Below are positions 35,257-44,387 of a stretch of 64,000 nt of DNA, one piece after another. The notes under the pieces were generated by a model. The model was given only the letters and a program-made list of their open reading frames with translations. It did not search any database and was not told the origin of the DNA. This stretch comes from Saccharicrinis sp050589685 (GTDB taxonomy: Bacteria > Bacteroidota > Bacteroidia > Bacteroidales > Marinilabiliaceae). The translations under genes and the position numbers were made by a program. The stretch is from assembly GCF_050589685.1 (NCBI RefSeq), contig NZ_JBNGOS010000013.1:1-64000 (forward strand). The letters run 5' to 3'. The stretch's first letter is position 1, and each line of letters opens with the position of its first letter.

Positions 35257-36087
35257 ATGAAAAAGATAATGCCATTTTTAATTCTGTTTTTATTGGTTGC
35301 CTTGTTTGTTGTAGTTGAATATGGCGATGAAATGGGGTTGAAAATCAATTTTAACCTAGCCGAACAAAGAAAGGAAGTCATTGAAAAAGCCAAGCCGATA
35401 AAAAAAGGGGCATTCGTAAAAAACATTCACTATGGAAGCGATCCGAGCCGACCTGTAAAATGGAAGGTCAACATGAAATACAACCATGAAGGCAAGGGGA
35501 TTCGTCATGGCGAGAGTATCCGTTATTGGGAAAGTGGAGAAATGGCTTCCCGGATGAATTATGTGGAAGATAAGAAACATGGAACTTATTTGGCCTACTT
35601 TAAAAACGGCAAGGTATGGAAAGAGTTGACATATGAAAACGGGGCCATTAGCGGACAATGTAAACACTACGACCGACAAGGAAGACTAACCGCTGAGTAT
35701 CGGTATAAAAATGGTCTGCCGGGAACTGGGTTAAAGGAGTACACCAACCTGGGTAAGCAGCGTAAACAACCCAAAATACATATTGAAAGAATAGATGAGG
35801 TACGATCTGCGAATAAGTATACCTTAAAGCTTTCGCTGGCAGGTGAAAATGCGAAAAGGTATAGAGCAGTTACCTTTTATATGGGCGATTTGGTCGAAGG
35901 CAAGTACTTTTCTAAAAATATTTCCGAGGTAGAATCGCTTACCTCAAAAACAGCCAGGATTGTATTGGAGATTCCTAAAGGTTATGTGGTAAATAAAACA
36001 ATTAATATAGTTGCGGTAGCTAAAAACTCGGAAGCGGTAAAACTTATCTTGCAAAAAAAGGTGGAGGTTGCGGTGAGGGGAGTTTAA
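35257..36087 (+). CDS. MORN/YwqK-type repeat protein, membrane-anchored
   Basis: The 276-residue protein has an N-terminal hydrophobic helix (about 3-23) and MORN-variant repeats: GIRHGESIRYWESGEMASRM, KHGTYLAYFKNGKVWKEL, SGQCKHYDRQGRLTAEYRY. Such repeats are annotated as YwqK family antitoxin, but most Bacteroidota members have no toxin partner, and none is seen here. The C-terminal half (about 175-276) is a beta-rich, unrecognised segment. It is a single gene between kelch and sigma factor genes. Confidence 0.75.
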   Translation: MKKIMPFLILFLLVALFVVVEYGDEMGLKINFNLAEQRKEVIEKAKPIKKGAFVKNIHYGSDPSRPVKWKVNMKYNHEGKGIRHGESIRYWESGEMASRMNYVEDKKHGTYLAYFKNGKVWKELTYENGAISGQCKHYDRQGRLTAEYRYKNGLPGTGLKEYTNLGKQRKQPKIHIERIDEVRSANKYTLKLSLAGENAKRYRAVTFYMGDLVEGKYFSKNISEVESLTSKTARIVLEIPKGYVVNKTINIVAVAKNSEAVKLILQKKVEVAVRGV

Positions 36088-36369
36088 GGCGGATTATTCA
36101 TTACTAATCCCAATCAAGAGCTAAAACAAGGGTTCAACCCTTCTTTGAATTACTAATTTATTGAAATCGTAATTGAAAAGGTGGGTTAGAATGCCCCTTT
36201 GCTAAAGGGCGAAGAGCGGAACAAGGAGAACGGGCCAATGGATATTTCATTCTCAGCTTACCTCTCATCGCTCCCTGCATTTAGCTTTATATCTAACCGG
36301 CCATTGACCGATTTGATGCAATTTAACCTCCTTGCTATGTTTTAAATCAAGCCCATAATTTTATTTCTT
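36088..36369. other. Intergenic palindromes upstream of the ECF sigma gene
   Basis: Two short palindromes are visible: AAGGGTT-C-AACCCTT at 36128-36142 and GCCC-C-TTT/AAAGGGC at 36193-36210. These are REP-like rather than terminators. No ORF is supported. Confidence 0.5.
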
Positions 36370-36399
36370 TTGTTTTTTCATAACCAATCCCTATTTTTG
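36370..36399 (+). promoter_or_regulatory. Consensus Bacteroidota promoter of the ECF sigma gene
   Basis: TTG (36370-36372), a 19-bp spacer and TATTTTTG (36392-36399) match the Bacteroidota housekeeping consensus TTG-N19-21-TAnnTTTG exactly. The ATG at 36406 lies only 6 bases after the -7 box, so transcription would begin at or next to the start codon, giving a leaderless or nearly leaderless mRNA. Confidence 0.75.
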
Positions 36400-36405
36400 G
36401 GGCGT

Positions 36406-36960
36406 ATGGCTGCAGAAAAACTATTTTATAGAATAAAAAAGGGAGATACCTTAGCTTTTGAAGAACTTTTTGAGCAGTTGTACCCCTCGATGTGTGTGGT
36501 AGCCAAATCGTATGTAAAAGATGAAGATATTGCCGAGGATATTGCACAGGAAGCTTTTATAAAGTTATGGAATAACCGTGAGAGCTACGATGATATAAGC
36601 TCCTTAAAATCCTTTCTGTATGTGATGGTAAAAAACATCAGCCTTAATCGTATTAAAAAAGAAGAACAAGGACGAAAATACGAAGAAGAAGTCGATAAGG
36701 CATTTGAAAAAGATATCAGCCATAAAATCATCGAAGAAGAATCTTACCGAATTATATACCAGGCTGTAAACGCCCTTCCAGAGCAAAGCAGGAACATCAT
36801 GAACTTAAGCCTGCGAGGCATGCAAAACCAGGAGATAGCCACTAACCTGGGAGTCTCTATAAACACTGTGAAAACACTTAAATACAATGCGCTTAAAACC
36901 TTGAGGATTACGCTGAAGGATTACTACTTTTTATTGGCTCTGCTGCTAAAGGAGTTTTAG
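36406..36960 (+). CDS. ECF (FecI-like) RNA polymerase sigma factor
   Basis: I choose ATG 36406; the longer frame starts at the TTG of the -33 element and is not credible. The 184-residue protein has sigma-2 (FEELFEQLYPSMCVVAKSYV, AEDIAQEAFIKLWNNR) and sigma-4 (ALPEQSRNIMNLSLRGMQNQ, EIATNLGVSINTVKTLKYNA) regions and no other domain. It should direct transcription of the SusC/SusD operon when released by the FecR anti-sigma. FecR normally follows directly; here about 2.4 kb of REP/RAYT DNA separates the two. No autoregulatory site is recognised. Confidence 0.93.
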   Translation: MAAEKLFYRIKKGDTLAFEELFEQLYPSMCVVAKSYVKDEDIAEDIAQEAFIKLWNNRESYDDISSLKSFLYVMVKNISLNRIKKEEQGRKYEEEVDKAFEKDISHKIIEEESYRIIYQAVNALPEQSRNIMNLSLRGMQNQEIATNLGVSINTVKTLKYNALKTLRITLKDYYFLLALLLKEF

Positions 36961-37000
36961 TCAGTAAGTAATGGTCATTGGTTGTTGGTTAGTTGAATAG

Positions 37001-37906
37001 TTCAACCCCTATCGGGGCTGGTGTACAATATGGCATGATGCCGTGTGTTGCACACACGGTTATTCATAGTTAAGCCCATTCTGGGCATTGCTTTTACCTT
37101 ATGGTTTGTTTTAAATAGTTGTACAAAGATGCACTCTTTAGGGCTGCCTTGATGAGTTAGCGATGTCGCGGATTTTACCCACGGTTTCCGCAATTCTTCG
37201 GAACAAGTATTCCTAGTTTTGTCCCTATCGGGACATGTTTATGCTACTACCAATTATAAAATTACAGGTTATTAATGTGTTATTCAAACCTGTTGTACAT
37301 TATGGGGATGAAAAGCCAGGAACTGGCTTAACTATGAATAACCACCGGTGAAGCCGGTGGTTTCTGAGCTCCAATGTATCATCCCCGAAAGGGGGTGAAC
37401 AAATGCTCACGGGAAAAATTTCATGTCAACTTCAATATTATGCTCCTTTAGCAACCTAAGGTATTCTTCCTCAAACGTTTCTTTTTGATGATGCTCTTGT
37501 TGGTTCTTGATGTAGTTGATTATTTTTTCTTTGTCCCAATAAGCATAGGTAAGTGCTGCATATCCATCCGCCCAGCCTCTAAAATAAGGGAAATGACCTG
37601 TTGCTTTTAGTCTTATTGATGACGCTGTTTTTATATCCCTTACAAAATCAGCCATAGCAATGCTTGGATGGAGATCGGATAACATATGTACATGCTCTTC
37701 CATGGTATTAATGCGGTAAAGAAAACCATTTTTCTTCTGTATAATACCCCAAATATAGTTGAAGAGCTCACTCGAGTATCCCATGTTTAGTGTTTTCTCG
37801 CTTCCTTTTGTGCGAAATATAATGTGGTAAAGTATTTGGCGATAGCTTGACATGTTGATCATGTTTTGGTGATACAGACCTTAAGGAACAACAATCATTC
37901 TTTAAG
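37001..37906. repeat. 906-bp tandem repeat unit A (REP pair plus RAYT gene)
   Basis: Unit A matches unit B (37907-38812) base for base apart from scattered substitutions; corresponding features are exactly 906 bases apart. It contains about nine hairpins, among them CCCC-tatc-GGGG, CGTGTG-ttg-CACACG, GCCCA-TGGGC, GTCCC-tatc-GGGAC, GCCAG-gaa-CTGGC, and CCACCGG-CCGGTGG. The core TTAACTATGAATAACC lies between two hairpins in forward orientation at 37328-37343 and in reverse orientation at 37058-37073. Confidence 0.9.
37407..37862 (-). CDS. REP-associated tyrosine transposase (RAYT, Y1/IS200-like), copy 1
   Basis: The 151-residue protein is a single-domain Y1 transposase: HUH motif His57-Val-His59 (MEEHVHMLSD) and catalytic Tyr117 in KIINYIKNQQEHH. 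It has no TnpB neighbour, which fits RAYTs, domesticated IS200 relatives that act on REP palindromes. It cuts single-stranded DNA at hairpins. REP cores flank it on both sides. The start may be Met4 instead of Met1. It differs from copy 2 at four residues (T/A53, M/L70, A/E87, R/K95). The gene looks intact. Confidence 0.92.
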   Translation of the reverse strand: MINMSSYRQILYHIIFRTKGSEKTLNMGYSSELFNYIWGIIQKKNGFLYRINTMEEHVHMLSDLHPSIAMADFVRDIKTASSIRLKATGHFPYFRGWADGYAALTYAYWDKEKIINYIKNQQEHHQKETFEEEYLRLLKEHNIEVDMKFFP

Positions 37907-38812
37907 TTCAACCCCTATCGGGGCTGGTGTACAATATGGCATGATGCCGTGTGTTGCACACACGGTTATTCATAGTTAAGCCCATTCTGGGCATTGCTTT
38001 TACCTTATGGTTTGTTTTAAATAGTTGTACAAAGATGTACTCTTTAGGGCTGCCTTGACGAGTTAGCGATGTCGCGGATTTTACCCACGGTTTCCGCAAT
38101 TCTTCGGAACAAGTATTCCTAGTTTTGTCCCTATCGGGACATGTTTATGCTACTACCAATTATAAAATTACAGGTTATTAATGTGTTATTCAAACCTGTT
38201 GTACATTATGGGGATGAAAAGCCAGGAACTGGCTTAACTATGAATAACCACCGGTGAAGCCGGTGGTTTCTGAGCTCCAATGTATCATCCCCGAAAGGGG
38301 GTGAACAAATGCTCACGGGAAAAATTTCATGTCAACTTCAATATTATGCTCCTTTAGTAATCTGAGGTATTCTTCCTCAAACGTTTCTTTTTGATGATGC
38401 TCTTGTTGGTTCTTGATATAGTTGATTATTTTTTCTTTGTCCCAATAAGCATAGGTAAGTGCTGCATATCCATCCGCCCAGCCTTTAAAATAAGGGAAAT
38501 GACCTGTTTCTTTAAGTCTTATTGATGATGCTGTTTTTATATCCCTTACAAAATCAGCCAAAGCAATGCTCGGATGGAGATCGGATAACATATGTACATG
38601 CTCTTCCATGGCATTAATGCGGTAAAGAAAACCGTTTTTCTTTTGGATAATACCCCAAATATAGTTGAAGAGCTCACTCGAGTATCCCATGTTTAGTGTT
38701 TTCTCGCTTCCTTTTGTGCGAAATATAATGTGGTAAAGTATTTGGCGATAGCTTGACATGTTGATCATGTTTTGGTGATACAGACCTTAAGGAACAACAA
38801 TCATTCTTTAAG
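37907..38812. repeat. 906-bp tandem repeat unit B (REP pair plus RAYT gene)
   Basis: This is the direct duplicate of unit A with the same boundary (starts TTCAACCCCTATCGGGG). Reverse REP core at 37964-37979, forward core at 38234-38249, RAYT at 38313-38768. The near identity suggests recent duplication or gene conversion. Confidence 0.9.
38313..38768 (-). CDS. REP-associated tyrosine transposase (RAYT), copy 2
   Basis: This 151-residue paralogue is nearly identical to copy 1 and keeps the HUH pair (His57, His59) and Tyr117. Both copies are uninterrupted, so both could be active. It is expressed on the minus strand, opposite to the sigma/FecR/SusC operon, and its upstream 44 bases join directly to the REP cluster of unit C. 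Confidence 0.92.
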   Translation of the reverse strand: MINMSSYRQILYHIIFRTKGSEKTLNMGYSSELFNYIWGIIQKKNGFLYRINAMEEHVHMLSDLHPSIALADFVRDIKTASSIRLKETGHFPYFKGWADGYAALTYAYWDKEKIINYIKNQQEHHQKETFEEEYLRLLKEHNIEVDMKFFP

Positions 38813-39252
38813 TTCAACCCCTATCGGGGCTGGTGTGTAATGCGTCATGATGCCGTGCGTTGCACACACGGTTATTCATAGTTAAGCCCATTCTGGGCAT
38901 TGCTTATTTAACCTTATGGTTTGTTTTAAATAGTTGTACAAAGATGTACTCTTTAGGGCTGCTTTGACGAGTTAGTGATGTCGCGGATTTTACCCACGGT
39001 TACCGCAATTCTTCGGAATAAGTATTCATAGTTTTGTCCTTGTTAGGACATATTAGAGGCAGGTAAGGTTTGGAGTAATTAAGAATCTTATTTTGTGATT
39101 TCTCTGTAAGTTTTCTAGGGTTGTAAATTGCTCTATAATTACAAATCATGTAAATAAATTGCCAGGAACTGGCTTAACTATGAATAACCACCGGTGAAGC
39201 CGATGGTTTCTCAACCTAAATGTATCATCCCCGAAGGGGGTGAATAGGTAAG
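38813..39252. repeat. Diverged third REP unit without transposase
   Basis: The unit starts 906 bases after unit B with the same TTCAACCCCTATCGGGG opening, keeps the reverse core (38870-38885) and forward core (39174-39189) with their flanking hairpins, but has small insertions and replaced sequence between about 39050 and 39155 and carries no RAYT gene. It ends with CCCCGAAGGGGGTGAA. It is an older, non-autonomous copy. Confidence 0.85.
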
Positions 39253-39391
39253 CAACTTAACGAATATCTACTGACCATTGACTAATGTCGAATGACTAAT
39301 CAACACTAATAAAAAAAAATACATTTTTTTATCCCTCCATTCATCCCCTTAAATTTTTCGATTGTTTTATTAGTAGAAAACAAAGGATACC

Positions 39392-40564
39392 ATGGAAAAC
39401 TTTGAATTTGAATATAAAATTGCCCAACTCATTTCCAAGGAGGTTAGTGGGGAGCTTTCAGCTGAGGAAACAGCTATGCTTCAAAAGTGGTTAGAAGAAT
39501 CGGAAGAGAACCAGAAGTTATACGAAACGATTAAGAGAGGTAAGAAAAGAGAGGTGAGAGATAAGTATGTTGATCGTATTGATTCGCGAAAAGCCTGGAA
39601 GCAGATTAACCTGGAGATTAAAACAGCAGGTAAAATAAGAAGGATGCCTTTGTGGATTGGTCGTGTAGCAGTCATATTAATTATTGCATTATTAGCTGGC
39701 ACGGTTTACTTTGTTTCTCGGATTATGGGAGATCAACCTGCTCGGTTAGCGCAGGTTGAGATTAAACCTGGTTCTTCTAAGGCAGTTCTTATGTTGGACG
39801 ATGGTAAAGCCGTTCAGCTGGAATCCGCAGAAAACGATAGTATATTGGAGAGCGATGGCACGTTAATCACGAACTTAAACGGACAACTAGCTTATACCGG
39901 TTCCAGCAATAAAAATTTAGAGACCAAGTATAATACCGTTAAGGTTCCTCGTGGGGGAGAGTATCATATTACCTTATCGGATGGAACGCAAGTGTGGTTA
40001 AACTCTGACTCAGAGATAAAATACCCTGTACAGTTTGCCAGTAATAAACGAAAAGTGTGGGTAAGCGGTGAAGTATATTTTGATGTGGAAACGGATAAAG
40101 CCCGACCATTTATTGTGGATGTAAAAGATATTGAGGTGGAGGTGCTGGGAACCGAGTTTAATATTGAAGCATATCGTGAAACTGATAGGGTAGCAACGAC
40201 CCTGGTAGAAGGAAGTGTTAAACTTCGCAAAGCTTCGGAAGAGGTGATTATCAAACCCGAACAACAAGCTGTTATTCACGATACAGAAAAAATGTTTGCT
40301 GTTCATAATGTAGATGCCAAAGTTTATGCTTTGTGGAAGGAAGGCATTATTTATTGCGAAGGTGAAAGATTGGAAGTGGTAATGGACAAACTGGCCAGAT
40401 GGTATGATGCCAACCTGTTTTATATGAATCCGTCACTCAAAGACAAACGATTTAATATAGAAGTAAAACGATACGAGAATATTGATAAAATACTGGAAAT
40501 ATTGGCTGCCACCAATAAAGTCCGCTTTGAGGTTCACGAGAATAATATCACTATTATGGAATGA
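39392..40564 (+). CDS. FecR family anti-sigma factor
   Basis: The 390-residue protein has a cytoplasmic N-terminal helical region (about 1-85, binds the ECF sigma), one transmembrane helix (about 88-108, RVAVILIIALLAGTVYFV), the periplasmic FecR domain (TVKVPRGGEYHITLSDGTQV, WLNSDSEIKYP, VWVSGEVYFDVE, EVEVLGTEFNIEAY) and a C-terminal DUF4974/STN-like segment (ERLEVVMDKLARWYDANLFY). It transmits the signal from the STN domain of the SusC receptor to the sigma factor. It lies 2.4 kb after sigma, separated by the REP/RAYT array. Confidence 0.94.
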   Translation: MENFEFEYKIAQLISKEVSGELSAEETAMLQKWLEESEENQKLYETIKRGKKREVRDKYVDRIDSRKAWKQINLEIKTAGKIRRMPLWIGRVAVILIIALLAGTVYFVSRIMGDQPARLAQVEIKPGSSKAVLMLDDGKAVQLESAENDSILESDGTLITNLNGQLAYTGSSNKNLETKYNTVKVPRGGEYHITLSDGTQVWLNSDSEIKYPVQFASNKRKVWVSGEVYFDVETDKARPFIVDVKDIEVEVLGTEFNIEAYRETDRVATTLVEGSVKLRKASEEVIIKPEQQAVIHDTEKMFAVHNVDAKVYALWKEGIIYCEGERLEVVMDKLARWYDANLFYMNPSLKDKRFNIEVKRYENIDKILEILAATNKVRFEVHENNITIME

Positions 40565-40911
40565 TATGAAGAAGGGTTGAACCCCTTCATAGCTTGCTCC
40601 GCTATAAGCGGAGGTTCTTGGTTTTAGAGCGCAAGTGTCCACGGGTTATCACCCGTGGTTATTCATATTTTAACCCTTTTCAGGGTTATGACGTAGCTCG
40701 TAAATTTTATTTAAAAGAATGGAATTGAAAAGTATTGTAAATCAACCATGAAGTGGTTTTAACTTTGAATAACCCTGGGTGAAACCCAGGGGATAGTAAC
40801 CAAGTAAATAGCAACCCTGAAGGGGTTGAACTATAATAAAATAAAAAACCAAGGTTGCTGACACAACCCTGGTTTATAGTCAATAATACAATTCCCTGCC
40901 AGGAATTGAAA
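40565..40911. repeat. REP palindrome cluster between FecR and SusC
   Basis: Eight hairpins fall in about 350 bases, including CCGCT-ata-AGCGG, CCACGGGT-tatc-ACCCGTGG, AACCCT-tttc-AGGGTT, AACCA-tgaag-TGGTT, CCCTGGGT-gaa-ACCCAGGG, CAACCC-tgaa-GGGGTTG and CAATTCC-GGAATTG. The REP core occurs as a reverse copy (40657-40673, GGTTATTCATATTTTAA) and a forward copy (40757-40774). It is the same REP family as the 37-39 kb array, diverged, with no RAYT. Any SusC promoter must lie in or before it. Confidence 0.85.
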
Positions 40912-40932
40912 TGTAAACCTAAATACAAATTT

Positions 40933-43900
40933 ATGCATTTAATTGAAACTATGGGTTTCTCTCGGAAGAAACTCAACAAACCTTTATTGGTGATGAAACT
41001 AATATTCATGTTAATGGTAGTTTGTTCGGTTCAATTGACGGCCAGTGTTTATTCACAAAACACCAGGCTGAATATTGAAATAAGCAACCAGTCTCTCGAA
41101 GATGTTTTAAAAGAGATTCGCAATAAAAGTGAATTTACCTTTGTATACGACCTTGAAGATGTTGAGGGGGTATGGTTAGAGGAAGCCAACTACAAAGGGG
41201 CTACCGTGGAAGAAATATTAAACGATTGTTTGAGGAATACCACTTTAACTTATGAAGTAATTGATAAAGTGGTAATACTGAAACAGACTTCGCCCAAAAC
41301 GGTTGTCGCACAACAGGAGCCCGAAAAAGTAACCATCAGCGGTAAAGTAACCGATGAAACAGGGGGGGCTATACCCGGTGTTACAGTTTATGTAAAAGGA
41401 ACAAGTGCAGGAACGGTTACCGATGCTAACGGAAACTACTCTTTGCTCATTCCGAATGCAAAGGTTTCCGTCTCATTTTCTTTTATTGGCTTTGTAAACC
41501 AGGAAATTGAAGTAGAGGGGAGTCAGTCGTTGGATGTCAGACTTGTTAAAGATGTTCAAGAAGTGGATGAAGTTGTTGTAACCGGTATTGTGCAAATTCG
41601 AAAAGAAAGCTTTACCGGAACAGCGACTATTGTTGAAGCTGATGAATTAATGTCAATGGGGACTGATAATGTAATTAGAAGTTTAGTGTTATTAGACCCA
41701 GCCTTAAATATTGTTGATAATAACGTATTTGGCTCTGATCCTAATGTTTTACCGGAAATAAGGTTAAGAGGTGATGCCATATTAAGCGCAACTGATCCGG
41801 AATTTGATGTAACAAGCTTTAGTTCTGACCCAAATGCACCAATATTTATATTGGATGATTTTGAAACTACACTTACAAAAGTAATTGATATGGATATGAA
41901 CCGTATCGAATCGATTACAATCTTAAAAGATGCTGCTGCAACGGCAATGTATGGTTCAAGAGCTGCAAATGGTGTTATTGTTATTAAAACCAAACAACCG
42001 GAAGCAGGAAAAGTAAAAGTAAGCTATAACTTAAATACTGTAATTAGTCTACCAGATCTTGATTCTTATGATTTGTTGAACGCAGAAGAGTTATTTGGTT
42101 TACAAAAAGACCTGGGCTTATTCAATTATTTTCATGATAGCGACAATGGCTTACATAAAATTACAGCCATCGAAAAAAATATTGCCAAGGGAGTAAACAC
42201 AGACTGGATGGCACAACCAACCAGAAATGCGTTTGGACAGAAACATTCGTTGAATTTTATGGGAGGAGATGAGTATATACGATATATGCTGGACGTGAAT
42301 TATAGTGATAAACCTGGGGTTATGAAGGGCTCAGATCGCAAAAACTATGGGATTGCACTTACGCTTAATTATAATCTGAAAAATAAACTAATCTTAAAAA
42401 ACCGAATAGCTGTTGATAAAAATAACGCTGAGAATTCCCCTTACGGTTCATTTGACTATTATGCTAAAATGCCGGGTTATTTACCTATCCAATATTCAAA
42501 CGGTCAGCTAATTGAACGCTATGTTATTCCAGTATATGATACTGAAGATTATAGTTATTTTTCTAACTATAACCCGGTGTACGAGGCGGGCGTTGGTAAC
42601 TCTGATCACACAAAATACATGGATATCAATAATAACTTCTCCTTAGAATGGAGAATTGTATCCGGGTTAAAACTAAAAGCGAACATTTCTTATACAAACA
42701 ACAATTATAAAAATAAAGTATTTGTTTCTCCAGATTCTTATAAATATTGGAGTACTTCAAATCCAGAAAGAAAAGGTTTATTTACTTTTTCAGATGTTGT
42801 TTCAGAGTCAATCTACGGGAATGCCATATTAAGCTATATGAAAGAGATCAAGAAGCATTTCATTAATGCTTCTTTGGCCTATAATGTTTCTAGCAAAACT
42901 TCAGAGTTACTTGGTTTTAGTGCACAAGGATTTGCAGCAAGTAAATACAATAACCCGGCATTCGCCAATAGTTATGCAGTAGGAGGAGTTCCGCCTGCAT
43001 CCGAACAAACGGTTCGTTTAATTGGCGGTCTGGCAAGTGTTAACTATACTTTTGATAATCGGTTTCTTGCTGATCTTACCTATCGCTTAGATGGGTCTTC
43101 GCAATTTGGGGCGAATGACAAAACTGCCGGTTTTTATAGTTTTGGGTTAGGTTGGAATATTCATAAAGAGAAATTTTTAAGAAATAACGATGTCATAAGT
43201 CGGTTCAAAATTAAAGGAACTTATGGAGAAACCGGCTCTGTAAATTTCTCAGCCTATCAGGCTAAAGATGTATTACAGTATTATACCGATGTGAGATATC
43301 TTGGAGGACTGGGAACATACCTGGCTGCCCTGGGTAATGAAAATCTGAGCTGGCAAACAACTACAACACTTGACTTGGGTGTAGAGTTTGGTTTTTTCGC
43401 CAATAAAATCTCAGGATCTTTCAACTATTACGATAAGAATACAAGTGATATGATTATGGATATCACAACGCCTCCTTCAATAGGATTTGATTCATTTAAA
43501 GAGAATCTTGGAGAGATGGAAAATAAAGGTTTTGAGTTTGCGCTGCGAGCAAAACTGATTAATAAAGCAAAATTTAAATGGAACGTTTACTGGTCTGGTT
43601 ACCAGAATAAATCAAAGATATTAGGAATTGGGAATTCCTTAAAATATTATAACGAGCTAAGTAATCAGGCAGGTTTAACTGATGCAGAAATACAAGCATA
43701 CGAAGAAAGCTATGGCTCTGCGGATGATTTTATTATGGAATCTTCACATAACTTCTATGTGCGATTTGAAGAAGGTAGATCGAATACTGCAATTTATGCG
43801 GTCAGATCATTAGGTATTGATCCGATGACAGGTAAAGAAATCTTCCTTACAAAGGATGGGGTGCCAACTTTTGACTGGGATGCGAAGGATAAAGTAGTAG

Positions 43901-44376
43901 TTGGCGATTCAGAGGCTAAACTAAGGGGTAGTTTTGGAACAGATGTAGCTTATGGACCTTTGGAAATCGGTTTTATGTTTTCGTATAGCACCGGAGGACA
44001 AAAGTATAATCAAACTTTGGTGAATAAAGTTGAAAACTCAAATAAGTACTACAATGTGGATAGAAGAGTACTGGAAGAAACCTGGATGGAGCCAGGAGAC
44101 GTCGTTAAATACAAAAATAATGTACTTAGTTGGGGCAATATGAGCTATACGCCTGCTAGTGATCGATTTGTTCAGGACTATAGTTATTTGAATTTAAGTT
44201 CTGTGAATATGAATTATCATATACCGGAACATTTCTATAACAAAATAGGCATAGAGTCACTACGACTTACTTTTAATATGGGTGATGTTTTTAACTGGTC
44301 AACAGTTAAAATGGAGCGCGGTACCTCGTACCCGTATGCACGCTCTTTCACAATCGGATTACGTGCTAACTTTTAA
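40933..44376 (+). CDS. SusC-like TonB-dependent receptor with STN signalling domain
   Basis: I place the start at 40933 or 40951 (MGFSRKKLNKPLLVMKL); the longer frame from 40855 runs through a REP hairpin. The protein of about 1,140 residues has a signal peptide, an STN domain (LNIEISNQSLEDVLKEIRNK, to VVILK), a carboxypeptidase-like domain (ISGKVTDETGGAIPGVTVYV), plug (RIESITILKDAAATAMYGSR, AANGVIVIKTK) and a 22-strand-type barrel. It imports an unknown ligand with SusD as lid; the STN domain makes it the sensor for FecR and the ECF sigma. SusD follows by 11 bases. Confidence 0.95.
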   Translation: MHLIETMGFSRKKLNKPLLVMKLIFMLMVVCSVQLTASVYSQNTRLNIEISNQSLEDVLKEIRNKSEFTFVYDLEDVEGVWLEEANYKGATVEEILNDCLRNTTLTYEVIDKVVILKQTSPKTVVAQQEPEKVTISGKVTDETGGAIPGVTVYVKGTSAGTVTDANGNYSLLIPNAKVSVSFSFIGFVNQEIEVEGSQSLDVRLVKDVQEVDEVVVTGIVQIRKESFTGTATIVEADELMSMGTDNVIRSLVLLDPALNIVDNNVFGSDPNVLPEIRLRGDAILSATDPEFDVTSFSSDPNAPIFILDDFETTLTKVIDMDMNRIESITILKDAAATAMYGSRAANGVIVIKTKQPEAGKVKVSYNLNTVISLPDLDSYDLLNAEELFGLQKDLGLFNYFHDSDNGLHKITAIEKNIAKGVNTDWMAQPTRNAFGQKHSLNFMGGDEYIRYMLDVNYSDKPGVMKGSDRKNYGIALTLNYNLKNKLILKNRIAVDKNNAENSPYGSFDYYAKMPGYLPIQYSNGQLIERYVIPVYDTEDYSYFSNYNPVYEAGVGNSDHTKYMDINNNFSLEWRIVSGLKLKANISYTNNNYKNKVFVSPDSYKYWSTSNPERKGLFTFSDVVSESIYGNAILSYMKEIKKHFINASLAYNVSSKTSELLGFSAQGFAASKYNNPAFANSYAVGGVPPASEQTVRLIGGLASVNYTFDNRFLADLTYRLDGSSQFGANDKTAGFYSFGLGWNIHKEKFLRNNDVISRFKIKGTYGETGSVNFSAYQAKDVLQYYTDVRYLGGLGTYLAALGNENLSWQTTTTLDLGVEFGFFANKISGSFNYYDKNTSDMIMDITTPPSIGFDSFKENLGEMENKGFEFALRAKLINKAKFKWNVYWSGYQNKSKILGIGNSLKYYNELSNQAGLTDAEIQAYEESYGSADDFIMESSHNFYVRFEEGRSNTAIYAVRSLGIDPMTGKEIFLTKDGVPTFDWDAKDKVVVGDSEAKLRGSFGTDVAYGPLEIGFMFSYSTGGQKYNQTLVNKVENSNKYYNVDRRVLEETWMEPGDVVKYKNNVLSWGNMSYTPASDRFVQDYSYLNLSSVNMNYHIPEHFYNKIGIESLRLTFNMGDVFNWSTVKMERGTSYPYARSFTIGLRANF

Positions 44377-44387
44377 ATTTTGGAAAA

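Noticed and set aside
36370..36405. TTG start of the sigma factor
   Set aside because: That TTG is the -33 promoter element; Met at 36406 matches the family's normal N-terminus.
37002..38099. Two repeated 63-residue minus-strand ORFs inside the REP array (37002-37193 and 37908-38099)
   Set aside because: They consist of translated hairpin sequence (CNTRHHAILYTSPDRG and similar), have no recognisable fold, and exist only because the units are duplicated.
36961..39391. CRISPR or integron array
   Set aside because: The repeats are 906-bp units with RAYT genes and REP hairpins, not short repeats with variable spacers; no integrase.
40855..40932. N-terminal extension of SusC starting at 40855
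   Set aside because: It runs through a REP hairpin and lacks a signal peptide at its start; the signal peptide begins after 40951.
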